Assembly (NCBI RefSeq): GCF_045862745.1
Contig: NZ_BQXN01000002.1
Location: forward strand, 83,610 to 147,609
Source of the DNA: Furfurilactobacillus entadae
Lineage (GTDB): Bacteria; Bacillota; Bacilli; Lactobacillales; Lactobacillaceae
DNA length: 64,000 nt
Direction: 5' to 3'
Shown: in pieces, positions 1 to 6,799 of the stretch
Layout of the letters: every line of letters begins with the position of its first letter
How positions within the stretch are numbered: the first letter of the stretch is position 1
Program-made: the position numbers and the translations under genes
Notes under the pieces: model-generated
What the model saw: the letters and a program-made list of their open reading frames with translations, nothing else
Told to the model about the DNA's origin: nothing
Database searches by the model: none

Positions 1-815
1 TTGTATCCAATGGTACGGACAATCTGCTTTTATCATCTTTTATCGGGCTAAGTATTGTCGGTAAATATACCAGTTACATGCTAATTTTTAATAGTTCACA
101 AAACATTTTAAATCAGGCTTTTTCTGCCGTTATATCAAGTATTGCAAATTTTTCAGTTGATAGAAAGATGGAAAAAGAAGAGACAATTTTTTTTCGATAT
201 CTATACTTGGTATTTGGGATTGCGTTAGTTGGCGCTATCTCTCTCCAAATTGTTGTACAATACTTTGTTGTTCTATGGATTGGAAAATATTATTTGTTGC
301 CAAAAGTAACCGTCTTTTTGATGGTTACAATATGGTTTTTTAATGTTTGTAGGTATGGAGTTCAAGGGTTTATTACAGCGCATGGGCTGTATTGGGAAAC
401 AAAGTGGAAGTCAATACTAGAGGCACTAGTTAATTTAGGAATAAGTCTATTATTAATTAGTACGACTTCATTAGGCGTTAATTCGGTTGTCATTGGAACA
501 TTGACATCTGTAGTGGCGATTTCTCTATGGTGGGAACCACTAATTGTAAAACAAAAAGTTCGTTCAATTTCTCAAAGTAAATTAATCCTGTTTTATGGTC
601 GTGGAATTGGTTTGTACTTGTTATTGAGTTCTGCAATAACTATAGGACATGTATCTGATTATTTACTGGTGCATTCATTTGGAATAAATGTTTTGATTCT
701 TATTGGAGTAGTTCTTTTAACTGTTTTAGTGTATATAATTGCAAATTTTCATGCTGTTGAGCAAAAATATTACTTTTTATTAGGTGGTCGTTTAATGACA
801 TTCAAACGGAACTGA
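1..815 (+). CDS. Polysaccharide flippase (Wzx-like), C-terminal part
   Basis: The reading frame is open from base 3, so the gene begins upstream of the window and only about 270 C-terminal residues are present. The protein is almost entirely hydrophobic, with roughly six membrane helices separated by short basic loops. The stretch TDNLLLSSFIGLSIVGKYTS near the left edge resembles the motif of lactic acid bacterial O-unit/exopolysaccharide flippases, in which a charged NGTDN loop precedes a helix. Such proteins flip undecaprenyl-linked repeat units across the membrane. The DNA is clearly more AT-rich than everything to its right, as is usual for capsule or exopolysaccharide clusters, so this is probably the last gene of such a cluster lying to the left. 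The exact substrate cannot be inferred, and another polysaccharide transporter family is possible. Confidence 0.75.
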   Translation, partial: VSNGTDNLLLSSFIGLSIVGKYTSYMLIFNSSQNILNQAFSAVISSIANFSVDRKMEKEETIFFRYLYLVFGIALVGAISLQIVVQYFVVLWIGKYYLLPKVTVFLMVTIWFFNVCRYGVQGFITAHGLYWETKWKSILEALVNLGISLLLISTTSLGVNSVVIGTLTSVVAISLWWEPLIVKQKVRSISQSKLILFYGRGIGLYLLLSSAITIGHVSDYLLVHSFGINVLILIGVVLLTVLVYIIANFHAVEQKYYFLLGGRLMTFKRN

Positions 816-909
816 TTAGTAAATTAGGACGAATCGTAACTGTAAAAGTACCCTTGAACATGAGATGGGTGGCAGGGTTTATTTAACGGACGCTTTATAC
901 ACGCACAAT

Positions 910-956
910 AAAATCCATCTCTCATAATTCAAGTTATGAGGGATGGATTTTAAATT
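910..956. terminator. Bidirectional terminator between flippase and LOG gene
   Basis: An 18-bp inverted repeat (910-927 with 934-951, one G·U position, six-base loop) is flanked by A residues on the left and T residues on the right. It lies between two converging genes and can end transcription from both sides. Confidence 0.85.
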
Positions 957-984
957 AATCATAAAAGAGTAGCAAGTAAATTTT

Positions 985-1560
985 TTACGCATGTGGCATC
1001 GTCGTCACGTGTTTAAATGTCTTAAAGTAGTCGAAAATCTGGTCAATGGACGTTGCGTTGACCATTAAATCAAGGTCACTGACGGGGAGAAAGTCAACCT
1101 CTGCAGCGTCCACGAACCACTGCCACAGTGAATCATAGAAATGATCAATGTTGAAGAGGGCAATGGGCTTTGTGTGGATGTCGATCTTACTCCATGAAAG
1201 CATGGTGCCCAGTTCTTCAAACGTGCCAAAACCACCAGGCAAAACAATGAAAGCATCGGAACGGGCCAACATTTGTTCCTTACGTTCATCCATGGTGTGG
1301 ACCTCAACTAAATGGGTGAGGTGGTGGCTTTCAGTACTGATTTCCTTAAGAAAGCGGGGCATGATCCCGGTCACTTGACCACCGGCATCAATGGTGGCAT
1401 TCGCAACGGTCCCCATGAGGCCGTCAGAGGACCCACCGTAAACGAGTTGGATGTTATGGTCGGCCAGGTAACCACCAAGCAAGGCGGCCTGAACGGCATA
1501 CTCTGGGTTGTCACCGGGCATGGACCCGCAAAAAACACATAGTGAATTGATTTCTGTCAT
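985..1560 (-). CDS. LOG family protein (putative nucleotide phosphoribohydrolase)
   Basis: A 191-residue Rossmann-fold protein of the LOG (lonely guy, TIGR00730) family. It carries the family signature PGGFGTFEE at about residues 108-116 and a GGSSDGLMG loop at about 42-50. Family members cleave N-glycosidic bonds of nucleoside 5'-monophosphates; plant and actinobacterial members make cytokinins, but the bacterial role is usually nucleotide salvage or unknown. I chose the ATG at 1560 because AGGAGG lies eight bases upstream; an in-frame start 27 bases further upstream has no such site. It has its own promoter and is transcribed in the same direction as nrdHEF but downstream of that operon's terminator. 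Confidence 0.85.
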   Translation of the reverse strand: MTEINSLCVFCGSMPGDNPEYAVQAALLGGYLADHNIQLVYGGSSDGLMGTVANATIDAGGQVTGIMPRFLKEISTESHHLTHLVEVHTMDERKEQMLARSDAFIVLPGGFGTFEELGTMLSWSKIDIHTKPIALFNIDHFYDSLWQWFVDAAEVDFLPVSDLDLMVNATSIDQIFDYFKTFKHVTTMPHA

Positions 1561-1590
1561 GAATGGTGCCTCCTGTGAGTTATCCACTTA

Positions 1591-1599
1591 AGTATACCA
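1591..1599 (-). promoter_or_regulatory. Extended -10 promoter of the LOG gene
   Basis: Read on the minus strand, TGG followed by TATACT forms an extended -10 element about 30 bases before the chosen start. No good -35 element is visible. Confidence 0.5.
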
Positions 1600-1629
1600 C
1601 GGCCGCTATCAGCTGATTCTGCGTAAACG

Positions 1630-1670
1630 AAAGCGACTGCCCACCCTGATAAAGGGGGAGCAGTCGCTTT
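1630..1670 (-). terminator. Terminator of the nrdHEF operon
   Basis: An 11-bp perfect inverted repeat (1630-1640 with 1660-1670) with an inner partly paired loop lies just after the nrdF stop on the minus strand. The U-tract after it is short and interrupted. Confidence 0.65.
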
Positions 1671-1693
1671 TTGAATGGTTAGTTGTTAAGTGG

Positions 1694-2671
1694 TTAAGCC
1701 TTCTTTGGGCCACCGATTTGGTAATCGTCGTTGCTCATGGCTTCAACGTTTCCGAGGCGGTAGCCGTTACCAACCTGACTGAAGAAGTCATGGTTTGAGG
1801 TTGAGGTGGAAATCCCGTTCATAACGACAGGGTTCACATCGTCGGCTGTATCTGGGAAGAGGGGATCTTGGCCCAGGTTCATCAGCGCTTTGTTTGCGTT
1901 ATAGCGGATGAACTTCAGAACGTCATCAGACCAGCCAACCCGGTCGTAAACGAGGTGGGTGTATTTCTCCTCGTTTTCGTACAGGTAATAAAGAAAGTCG
2001 TACATCCAATCCTTTAAACCTTGTTGTTCATTTTCAGTAAGCTGCTTCATGGCCAGCTGGAACTTGTAACCGATGTACGTGCCGTGGACAGATTCATCCC
2101 GCAAAATCAGTTTAATAATTTCTGCAACGTTGTTCAGCTTGTTGTGACCAAGGTAGTATAGGGGCGTGTAGAAACCGGAGTAGAACAAGAAGGTCTCTAG
2201 GAAGACGCTTGAGATCTTCTTTTTTAGCGGGCTACTATCGTCATGGTACAGCGTGTAGATCCGCTTCGCCTTGTTTTGCAGGAGGTCCTCAGAATCACTC
2301 CAGTCAAAAATTTCGTCAATTTCATCCGGTGTGTTCAGGGTCTCGAAGATGGTGGAGTAACTTTTGGCGTGCACAGATTCCATGAACTGAATGTTATTCA
2401 ACACAGCAGTTTCGTGGGTTGTCCGAACATCCTGCCGAAGCGCCGCCATCCCGTCCTGTGACTGTAAGGTGTCTAAAAGGGTCAACCCACCAAAGACGTG
2501 ACCAACGACCCATTTGTGGTCGTCATCCAAAGTGCGCCAGTCATCGAGGTCGTTTGAAACGGGGATCCGGGTATCAAGCCAGAATTGCTCCGTTAATTTT
2601 TCCCATGTTGCTTTATCGATTTCATCGGAAACCTGGTTCCAATTGATGGCTTTGTAGTTGCCATTGTCCAT
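1694..2671 (-). CDS. nrdF: Class Ib ribonucleoside-diphosphate reductase, beta subunit
   Basis: A 325-residue small subunit of aerobic class Ib ribonucleotide reductase, which holds the dimetal-tyrosyl radical used by NrdE to reduce ribonucleoside diphosphates. The metal-ligand segments are recognisable: LDTLQSQDG, FMESVHAKSYS (Glu and His ligands followed by the radical tyrosine region) and RDESVHGTYIG. Length is normal for the family. The gene starts 17 bases after nrdE with AGGAGG before the ATG and is the last gene of nrdHEF. The flavodoxin NrdI that usually activates the manganese form is not encoded in this window, so it must lie elsewhere. Confidence 0.96.
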   Translation of the reverse strand: MDNGNYKAINWNQVSDEIDKATWEKLTEQFWLDTRIPVSNDLDDWRTLDDDHKWVVGHVFGGLTLLDTLQSQDGMAALRQDVRTTHETAVLNNIQFMESVHAKSYSTIFETLNTPDEIDEIFDWSDSEDLLQNKAKRIYTLYHDDSSPLKKKISSVFLETFLFYSGFYTPLYYLGHNKLNNVAEIIKLILRDESVHGTYIGYKFQLAMKQLTENEQQGLKDWMYDFLYYLYENEEKYTHLVYDRVGWSDDVLKFIRYNANKALMNLGQDPLFPDTADDVNPVVMNGISTSTSNHDFFSQVGNGYRLGNVEAMSNDDYQIGGPKKA

Positions 2672-2688
2672 TATGTTGTCCTCCTGGC

Positions 2689-4854
2689 CTAAATACTGCA
2701 GCTTTCACATTCGTTCGCGCCCACTTCGCCATCATTATCTGTAAACGTGCGGACGTAATACACAGACTTACAGCCCTTTTTCCATGCATAGTAACGCAGG
2801 ATGTTGAGATCACGGGTCGTCATCTTGTTCGTACGGCCATCTTTCCATTCGTACAGTCCTTCAGGAAGTGTTGACCGCATGAAGAAGGTGAGTGCCATCC
2901 CTTGATCAATGTGTTCTTGAGCCGTTGCGTACACATCAACCACTTTCCGCATATCAATGTCGTAGGCCGATTGATAATAAGGCAGGGTGTCGTTTGAAAG
3001 GTATGGTGCTGGATAATAAATCTTTCCGATCTTCTTTTCTTGCCGTTCTTCGATCCGGTTAACGATGGGGTTCAAACTTGCCGTTGTGTCATTAATGTAG
3101 GAGATCGATCCGTTAGGCGCAATGGCCATCCGGTTTTGGTGATACAACCCATCGGCCATAACAGCAGCCTTCAACGCAGCCCAATCTTCCTTAGTCGGAA
3201 TGAAGATGCCGGCGAATTGTTCAGCGACTTTGGCACTAGTTGGGGCCCAATTCTTAGTGGTGTACTTGTCAAAGTAGGCGCCACTCGCGTAAGTTGAGTT
3301 TTCAAACCCGACAAACGTTTGGTGGCGTTCACGAGCAATGTCGTTAGAGGCTTTTAATGACCAGTAATTCAGCAACATGAAGTACACTTTAGTGAAGTCT
3401 AAGGAATCAGCGTCCCCATAATGCATGTGATTCTTGGCAAAGTAAGCGTGCAATCCCATGGCACCAAGACCGATGGCGTGGCTTTCTTCGTTACCATGTT
3501 GCACACTTGGCACAACATCAATGTTACTGTGGTCGGTTACGTAGGTCAATGCACGAACCATGGCGTCAACGGAATGTCCAAAGTTAGGGGATGCCATCAA
3601 GTTAACGATGTTTGTCGACCCAAGGTTACAACTAACATCTTTACCCAACACATCATATTCTTGGCGATTGTTGATCTTTGAGGGTGTCATCACCTGGAGG
3701 ATTTCTGAACATAAATTACTCATGATGATTTTACCGGCAATTGGGTTGTTGAGGTTGGCGGTATCAATGTTCACAACATAAGGATAACCAGATTCTTGTT
3801 GGAGCTTGCTGATTTCAGTTTCTAATGTGCGGGCCCGGATCTTTTTTTTGGCGATCGCAGGGTTGGCCACCAGGTTGTCATATTCTTTTGTAATGTCCAC
3901 GTAGGAGAATGGGGTGCCGTAAACTTTTTCCACGCTTTGTGGTGAAAAGAGGTACATGTCGGCATCTGCTGCGACTAGTTCATAAAACTTGTCGGGAATC
4001 GTGATCCCAAGTGAAAGGGTCTTGACCCGGATCTTTTCATCCGCATTTTCCTTTTTGGCACTCAAAAAGGCGACAATATCAGGATGGAAAACGGATAAGT
4101 ACACGACACCGGCTCCTTGACGTTGGCCAAGTTGGTTTGAGTAAGAGAAGGAGTCCTCCAGTAACTTCATTACGGGAACGACACCGGAAGCGGCGTTTGC
4201 AATGCCTTTAATTGGTGCACCGGCCTCACGCAGGTTGGAGAGGTTGATCCCGACCCCACCACCAATCCGTGATAATTGAAGCGCAGAGTTGATGCCACGG
4301 CCAATGGCATTCATGTCGTCTGTCATTTGAAGCACAAAACAGGACACCAATTCGCCACGGCGGGCCCGGCCAGCGTTAAGAAAACTGGGAGTAGCAGGTT
4401 GGTAACGTTGGTGAATGATTTCATCGGCTAAGGCCATGGCGAGATCTTCGTCACCATCGGCAAAAAACAGGGCGTTCATGGCAACACGATCGGCAAAGCG
4501 TTCAAGGTAAAGCTGGTTATCATTTGTGCGCAATGCGTACTGTGCGTAGAATTTGTACGCAGCCATAAACGTTTTAAAGTGAAAATCTTGTTCTGCTAAG
4601 TAGGTGTAGAGCCGTTCAACGAAGGCAAACTCGTACTGTTCAAAAAAGGCGCGTTCGATGTAATTATTATTCAGTAAGTAGTCAAACCGGTCACGGAGAC
4701 TGTCAAAGCGCATGGTGTTGGGTTCCACATTTTCGGTTAAAAAAGCAGCCAGTGCTTCCTGGTCTTTATTTAGCGGAATTTGTCCGTTGACCGGAATGTT
4801 GATTTGATTGTTGAGATCGTAATAAGAAACGTCGGTTAACTCGTTTAGTGCCAT
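2689..4854 (-). CDS. nrdE: Class Ib ribonucleoside-diphosphate reductase, alpha subunit
   Basis: The 721-residue catalytic subunit that reduces NDPs to dNDPs. The active-site pair Cys172 (SCFVLQ) and Cys409, the thiyl-radical motif N380-x-C382-x-E384, and the C-terminal shuttle cysteines 716 and 719 (ECESCSI) are all present. As in class Ib enzymes there is no N-terminal ATP cone. I place the start at 4854, where GGGAGTG precedes MALNELTDVS; a start 45 bases upstream would add residues with no counterpart in the family. The gene sits between nrdH and nrdF, after a terminator-like hairpin in the nrdH-nrdE gap. Confidence 0.96.
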   Translation of the reverse strand: MALNELTDVSYYDLNNQINIPVNGQIPLNKDQEALAAFLTENVEPNTMRFDSLRDRFDYLLNNNYIERAFFEQYEFAFVERLYTYLAEQDFHFKTFMAAYKFYAQYALRTNDNQLYLERFADRVAMNALFFADGDEDLAMALADEIIHQRYQPATPSFLNAGRARRGELVSCFVLQMTDDMNAIGRGINSALQLSRIGGGVGINLSNLREAGAPIKGIANAASGVVPVMKLLEDSFSYSNQLGQRQGAGVVYLSVFHPDIVAFLSAKKENADEKIRVKTLSLGITIPDKFYELVAADADMYLFSPQSVEKVYGTPFSYVDITKEYDNLVANPAIAKKKIRARTLETEISKLQQESGYPYVVNIDTANLNNPIAGKIIMSNLCSEILQVMTPSKINNRQEYDVLGKDVSCNLGSTNIVNLMASPNFGHSVDAMVRALTYVTDHSNIDVVPSVQHGNEESHAIGLGAMGLHAYFAKNHMHYGDADSLDFTKVYFMLLNYWSLKASNDIARERHQTFVGFENSTYASGAYFDKYTTKNWAPTSAKVAEQFAGIFIPTKEDWAALKAAVMADGLYHQNRMAIAPNGSISYINDTTASLNPIVNRIEERQEKKIGKIYYPAPYLSNDTLPYYQSAYDIDMRKVVDVYATAQEHIDQGMALTFFMRSTLPEGLYEWKDGRTNKMTTRDLNILRYYAWKKGCKSVYYVRTFTDNDGEVGANECESCSI

Positions 4855-4880
4855 GAATTCCACTCCCTGAATTTTTGATA

Positions 4881-4916
4881 AAAGAAAAGACGCGCGCAAG
4901 GCCGGTTACGTGCGTC
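4881..4916 (-). terminator. Hairpin with U-tract between nrdH and nrdE
   Basis: On the minus strand an 11-bp stem with one mismatch (916-906 with 899-889, counted from 4000) around a GC-rich six-base loop is followed by TTTTCTTTT. It has the form of an intrinsic terminator placed inside the operon and probably lowers nrdEF transcription relative to nrdH. Confidence 0.6.
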
Positions 4917-4945
4917 ATGAATGCCAATGAATGAAGCGTTAATGC

Positions 4946-5170
4946 TTAGGCTAACGTCGCTAATACATCAGGACGGAAACCAGAGACAACAGCTTCTCCA
5001 GCATCGACGACGGGCATGGCTTGAAAACCACGGCCCTTTAAATAATCGATGAGTTCGGGGTGCTGATTGATATTTTGTTCTTCAAAGTCCACGTTGTGTG
5101 CGGTTAAAAAACGCTTCGTCATCTTGCATTGAATACAGTTATCCTTCGTAAAAACAGTAATTTTAGCCAT
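4946..5170 (-). CDS. nrdH: NrdH-redoxin
   Basis: A 74-residue glutaredoxin-like protein with thioredoxin-like activity that delivers electrons to NrdEF. The redox motif C12-I-Q-C15 follows the first beta strand, and the later G-F-Q-A-M-P-V-V segment contains the cis-proline region of the thioredoxin fold. The ATG at 5170 is preceded at a normal distance by AGAGGAA; an in-frame GTG nine bases upstream sits on top of that site and is less likely. First gene of nrdHEF. Confidence 0.95.
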   Translation of the reverse strand: MAKITVFTKDNCIQCKMTKRFLTAHNVDFEEQNINQHPELIDYLKGRGFQAMPVVDAGEAVVSGFRPDVLATLA

Positions 5171-5228
5171 AATGGCCACTTCCTCTCCGCTCGCAAATCG
5201 ACTGATTTGAGCAATTGCTAATGACTTT

Positions 5229-5256
5229 AGTATAGTGGCTGAAAATTGAAATGCAA
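5229..5256 (-). promoter_or_regulatory. nrdHEF promoter
   Basis: On the minus strand TTGCAT (5256-5251), a 16-bp spacer and TATACT (5234-5229) make a good vegetative promoter about 60 bases before nrdH. The nearest NrdR box begins eight bases upstream of the -35 element. Confidence 0.7.
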
Positions 5257-5263
5257 CTTAAAA

Positions 5264-5311
5264 ACACCACATTTTGTGCCAAAATTGAAAAAGGGCTACA
5301 AGATGTGGTGT
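5264..5311. promoter_or_regulatory. Tandem NrdR boxes
   Basis: Two 16-bp sites, ACACCACATTTTGTGC at 5264-5279 and, on the opposite strand, ACACCACATCTTGTAG at 5311-5296, match the NrdR box of Lactobacillales and streptococci (ACACnATATCTTGTAG type). Their starts are 32 bp apart, three helical turns, which is the usual spacing for NrdR tetramer binding. They should mediate dATP/ATP-dependent repression of nrdHEF. Confidence 0.75.
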
Positions 5312-5367
5312 TCTATCAACGATTTATTTTTTTAATTTTTTTTCGTTACTTTTTCATGAGATTCCAT

Positions 5368-5373
5368 TATCAT
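5368..5373 (+). promoter_or_regulatory. Possible -10 element of the methyltransferase gene
   Basis: TATCAT lies 30 bases before the start at 5399. No clear -35 element is present at the right distance. Confidence 0.3.
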
Positions 5374-5398
5374 AAAACTAGAAATGAGGATTAAAACC

Positions 5399-6010
5399 AT
5401 GAGTAACGATCATTATTATACGCCAAATCCGGAAGCTGTCCACGACGAAACGACGTGGTCTTTCCGATTATTAGGGCGAGAATTAACCTTTACCACCGAT
5501 AACGGCGTCTTTTCTAAACGAACTGTCGATTATGGATCACGCGTTTTACTTGATGCGTTTTCACTAGACCACGTTCCGTCAGGCAGTGTGCTGGATTTGG
5601 GGTGTGGCTACGGACCAATTGGGTTGGCCCTTGCTTCAACTTACCCAGAGCGAACGGTAACGATGGTTGATGTCAACGAACGTGCGTTAGCGTTAGCTCA
5701 AAAAAACGCACAGCAAAACCGCATTGATAATGTCACGATCTTTGCGTCTGATCGGTATGCGGCCGTGACGGATCGGTACGCGGCGATTGTGACTAACCCA
5801 CCAGTGCGCGCAGGAAAAGCCATTGTTGATGACATGTTGAGTGGCGCCAAGGACCATCTGCTTCCCGGGGGAACACTAACGGTGGTCTTACAAAAAAAGC
5901 AGGGGGCCCCATCGGCAAAGAAGCTAATGACGGCGACCTTTAGAAACTGTGAAATTGTTAAAAAAGATAAGGGCTACTACATTTTGGTAGCAACGATGCC
6001 ACATGAGTAG
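5399..6010 (+). CDS. Class I SAM-dependent methyltransferase (RsmC-like, YbxB family)
   Basis: A 203-residue Rossmann-fold methyltransferase. The SAM-binding loop DLGCGYGPIG lies at about residues 66-75 and the NPP motif of N-methyltransferases at 133-135 (TNPPVRAGK). It matches the single-domain RsmC/YbxB group, thought to methylate the guanine exocyclic amine of 16S rRNA, but the substrate is inferred. The ATG at 5399 is preceded by GAGGA; an ATG 15 bases earlier overlaps that site. Its last eight bases overlap tadA, so the two are translated together. Confidence 0.88.
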   Translation: MSNDHYYTPNPEAVHDETTWSFRLLGRELTFTTDNGVFSKRTVDYGSRVLLDAFSLDHVPSGSVLDLGCGYGPIGLALASTYPERTVTMVDVNERALALAQKNAQQNRIDNVTIFASDRYAAVTDRYAAIVTNPPVRAGKAIVDDMLSGAKDHLLPGGTLTVVLQKKQGAPSAKKLMTATFRNCEIVKKDKGYYILVATMPHE

Positions 6011-6509
6011 TGCCAGAGAAGTTTTGACTGCGGAACAACAATGGGCGATGCAAGCGGCACTCCAACAAGCTAGGATTGCAGGTAGTGTTGGTGAGGTGCC
6101 AATTGGTGCCGTTGTGGTTCATGACGGTGAAATCGTTGGCCGGGGCTATAATTTACGTGAACACGCCCAGGACGCCACCTTACATGCAGAAATGATGGCC
6201 ATCAGTGAAGCTAACCACACGCTGAACACATGGCGGCTTGAGGACTGTCAATTGTTTGTGACGATCGAACCGTGTCCCATGTGTAGTGGTGCCATTATCA
6301 ATTCACGGATTCCTGACGTGTACTTTGGTGCCCGGGACCCCAAGGCTGGAACCGTTCGGTCATTGTATGAACTGTTGGAGGACGACCGGTTCAATCATCG
6401 CGTTCGGGTTCATGAGGGCCTTCTTGCCGATGAAGCGGCTAATGAGATGAAACAGTTTTTCCGGGCGATTCGAAACGGCCGGGGCAAGCCGAAACCAGGG
6501 CAACGATGA
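6003..6509 (+). CDS. tadA: tRNA-specific adenosine deaminase
   Basis: A 168-residue zinc deaminase that converts A34 to inosine in tRNA-Arg(ACG). The zinc and proton-shuttle motifs H61-A-E63 and P90-C91-P-M-C94 are intact, and the C-terminal helix (MKQFFRAIRN) is typical of TadA rather than of guanine or cytidine deaminases. It overlaps the upstream methyltransferase by eight bases. The SRP RNA gene follows about 85 bases downstream, the common Lactobacillales arrangement tadA-ffs-dnaX. Confidence 0.95.
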   Translation: MSSAREVLTAEQQWAMQAALQQARIAGSVGEVPIGAVVVHDGEIVGRGYNLREHAQDATLHAEMMAISEANHTLNTWRLEDCQLFVTIEPCPMCSGAIINSRIPDVYFGARDPKAGTVRSLYELLEDDRFNHRVRVHEGLLADEAANEMKQFFRAIRNGRGKPKPGQR

Positions 6510-6530
6510 ACGGACAATGTGTAATGAAAA

Positions 6531-6561
6531 AGCCACCATTTTTTGAGCAAAAGGGTGGCAA
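6531..6561 (+). terminator. Weak hairpin after tadA
   Basis: GCCACC (6532-6537) can pair with GGTGGC (6554-6559) across a 16-base loop; the tract that follows is only AATT. It may slow or end the tadA transcript but is not a strong terminator. Confidence 0.3.
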
Positions 6562-6581
6562 TTATGGTGCAACAAGCGTAT

Positions 6582-6587
6582 TATAAT
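6582..6587 (+). promoter_or_regulatory. -10 element of the SRP RNA gene
   Basis: A perfect TATAAT lies about seven bases before the expected 5' end of the RNA. No convincing -35 hexamer is found 16-18 bases upstream. Confidence 0.6.
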
Positions 6588-6593
6588 TAATTG

Positions 6594-6690
6594 CCGAAAG
6601 GCCATGAGGCAAGGTCACCCTCACGAATCGTGTCAGGACCGGAAGGTAGCAGCACTAAGTCCGTGGTGGTTTGTGCTTCATGTTTAATGA
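6594..6690 (+). ncRNA. ffs: Signal recognition particle RNA, small bacterial type
   Basis: The conserved SRP domain IV core GTCAGGACCGGAAGGTAGCA is present at about 6632-6651, followed by CACTAAG, with the GGAA tetraloop between the Ffh-binding internal loops. Flanking arms (CATGAGGCAA at about 6603 and TTGTGCTTCATG at about 6671) close the long helix. The length of roughly 90 bases corresponds to the small 4.5S-like form rather than the Alu-containing Bacillus form. The ends are estimated from the -10 element and the terminator hairpin. Confidence 0.9.
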
Positions 6691-6698
6691 TAATTAAT

Positions 6699-6729
6699 GC
6701 GCTTGGTCAACCGACCAGGCGCTTTTTAT
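6699..6729 (+). terminator. Terminator of the SRP RNA gene
   Basis: A ten-base stem (6699-6708 with 6713-6722, one mismatch-type pair) with a four-base loop is followed by TTTTTATTT. Confidence 0.8.
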
Positions 6730-6745
6730 TTGTTTTTAAAACCAG

Positions 6746-6751
6746 TATACT
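6746..6751 (+). promoter_or_regulatory. Probable -10 of the dnaX operon
   Basis: TATACT lies 49 bases before the dnaX start, just after the SRP RNA terminator. The -35 region is weak. Confidence 0.4.
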
Positions 6752-6799
6752 ATTACCAGGTTTTTAATCGTTCAGTAAAGCAGATCAAAGGAGTTAAGC

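Noticed and set aside
6594..6690. tRNA or tmRNA gene between tadA and dnaX
   Set aside because: The GTCAGGACCGGAAGGTAGCA core identifies it as SRP RNA; no cloverleaf or CCA end is present. I found no tRNA genes elsewhere in the window.
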